The translations under genes and the position numbers were made by a program. Shown here one piece after another: positions 63,723 through 64,000 of a stretch of DNA of 64,000 nucleotides. Source of the DNA: Anaerolineae bacterium (GTDB lineage Bacteria > Chloroflexota > Anaerolineae > Aggregatilineales > JAFGMM01); assembly GCA_027494055.1 (NCBI GenBank), contig JAOSJO010000025.1, positions 453,262-517,261 on the forward strand. The letters run 5' to 3'. Positions within the stretch are counted from its first letter, which is position 1; every line of letters begins with the position of its first letter. A model generated the notes under the pieces. It was not told where the DNA came from and ran no database searches. It saw only the letters and a list, made by a program, of their open reading frames with translations.

Positions 63723-64000
63723 TCAGCCGCCGTAAGACCAGCCGGTATTGCCCAACACCAGCGGGCTGGCGTCCGCGTCGTGCACGCCGGCGCTGACCAC
63801 CTCGGCGATGCAGACGGTGTGATCGCCCTCCGCGTAGGTGTGCCTGATGCGCGCCTCGAACCACACCGGCGCATCGAGAAGCACCGGCGCGCCCGTCTCC
63901 GGGCCGGGGTCGAATGCGTAGCCGCCGATGCGGTCGCCCACGATTTCCGAGGCGCGGAAGAACGCCCGCGCCATCTCCTTCTGCTCCTCGCCGATCACGC
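63723..64000 (-). CDS. Flavin reductase-like protein, C-terminal part (cut by window edge)
   Basis: About 92 residues running in from the right edge: GEEQKEMARAFFRASE, IGGYAFDPGPETGAPVLLDAPVWFEARIRHTYAEGDHTVCIAEV and a C-terminal ASPLVLGNTGWSYGG. The sequence A-x-x-ARxxxxxx-DHTVxIxEV and the final PLVxxxxxYx match the FMN-binding flavin reductase (HpaC-like) domain. The FMN-binding N-terminus lies outside. The 128-bp gap before it (63595-63722) holds only GC-rich inverted repeats. Confidence 0.75.
   Translation of the reverse strand, partial: VIGEEQKEMARAFFRASEIVGDRIGGYAFDPGPETGAPVLLDAPVWFEARIRHTYAEGDHTVCIAEVVSAGVHDADASPLVLGNTGWSYGG

Noticed and set aside
1..64000. tRNA or rRNA genes
   Set aside because: No T-loop (GGTTCGAAT-like) box with a matching cloverleaf and no rRNA-like stretch was found on either strand by reading.

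Overview
The window is high-GC chromosomal DNA that most resembles a member of the Chloroflexota (an Anaerolineae-like lineage). This is inferred from the style of the proteins: secreted proteins with long Thr/Pro linkers, several LysM/M23 endopeptidases, GYD and Trm112-like small proteins, DUF6544-type proteins, a YjjP/YjjB pair and System I cytochrome maturation. No rRNA or tRNA gene was seen, so placement rests on protein features only. Many conserved single-copy genes (thymidine kinase, ccmF, ccmE, threonine synthase, the 23S rRNA methyltransferase) carry one-base frameshifts at G, C or A runs. I read these as homopolymer errors of the assembly, and I give whole-gene coordinates that span the breaks.

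Layout. 1-5300: secreted protein start, EamA permease, Trm112-like protein, pseudo-receiver regulator, GT2 glycosyltransferase, RNA methyltransferase, GYD protein. 5313-10270: MntA/HepT toxin-antitoxin pair facing ftsH, with a 2.1-kb islet between them (a decapitated P-loop kinase and a secreted beta-propeller protein) bounded by two 139-bp direct repeats made of the hepT/ftsH 3' junction. 10326-16700: CinA/NadD-like NAD metabolism fusion, M50B-like membrane protease, Clp_N-phosphotransferase fusion, M28 peptidase, threonine synthase. 16892-22127: cell-envelope block with two LysM-M23 peptidases. 22371-33511: pyrophosphatase, a giant PA14/alanine-rich-repeat protein, a ubiquitin-like-fold membrane protein, another M23 peptidase, an OmpR-type regulator, thymidine kinase.

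33612-37426 is a CUT2 sugar ABC operon whose ATPase subunit carries a transmembrane helix and extracytoplasmic HEAT repeats. 38187-45387 is a cytochrome c maturation cluster (ccmE, F, H, G, I-like, A, B) interrupted by a decayed epimerase. 45789-51614 encodes an alpha-2-macroglobulin with an intact thioester. 52847-57250 holds a small kinase, the YjjP/YjjB exporter halves and a visibly AT-richer NACHT-HEAT (NLR-like) gene followed by an AbrB-type protein. 57293-63594 holds a fourth M23 peptidase, a bifunctional formiminotransferase-cyclodeaminase and a winged-helix/M50 protease/double cyclic-nucleotide-binding fusion. The right edge cuts a flavin reductase-like gene.

The best leads for new biology are the ABC ATPase-TM-HEAT fusion, the Clp_N-phosphotransferase fusion, the NACHT-HEAT gene, the M50-cNMP fusion, the repeat-bounded islet, and several starts that look leaderless (a -10 box 6-7 nt before the start codon).
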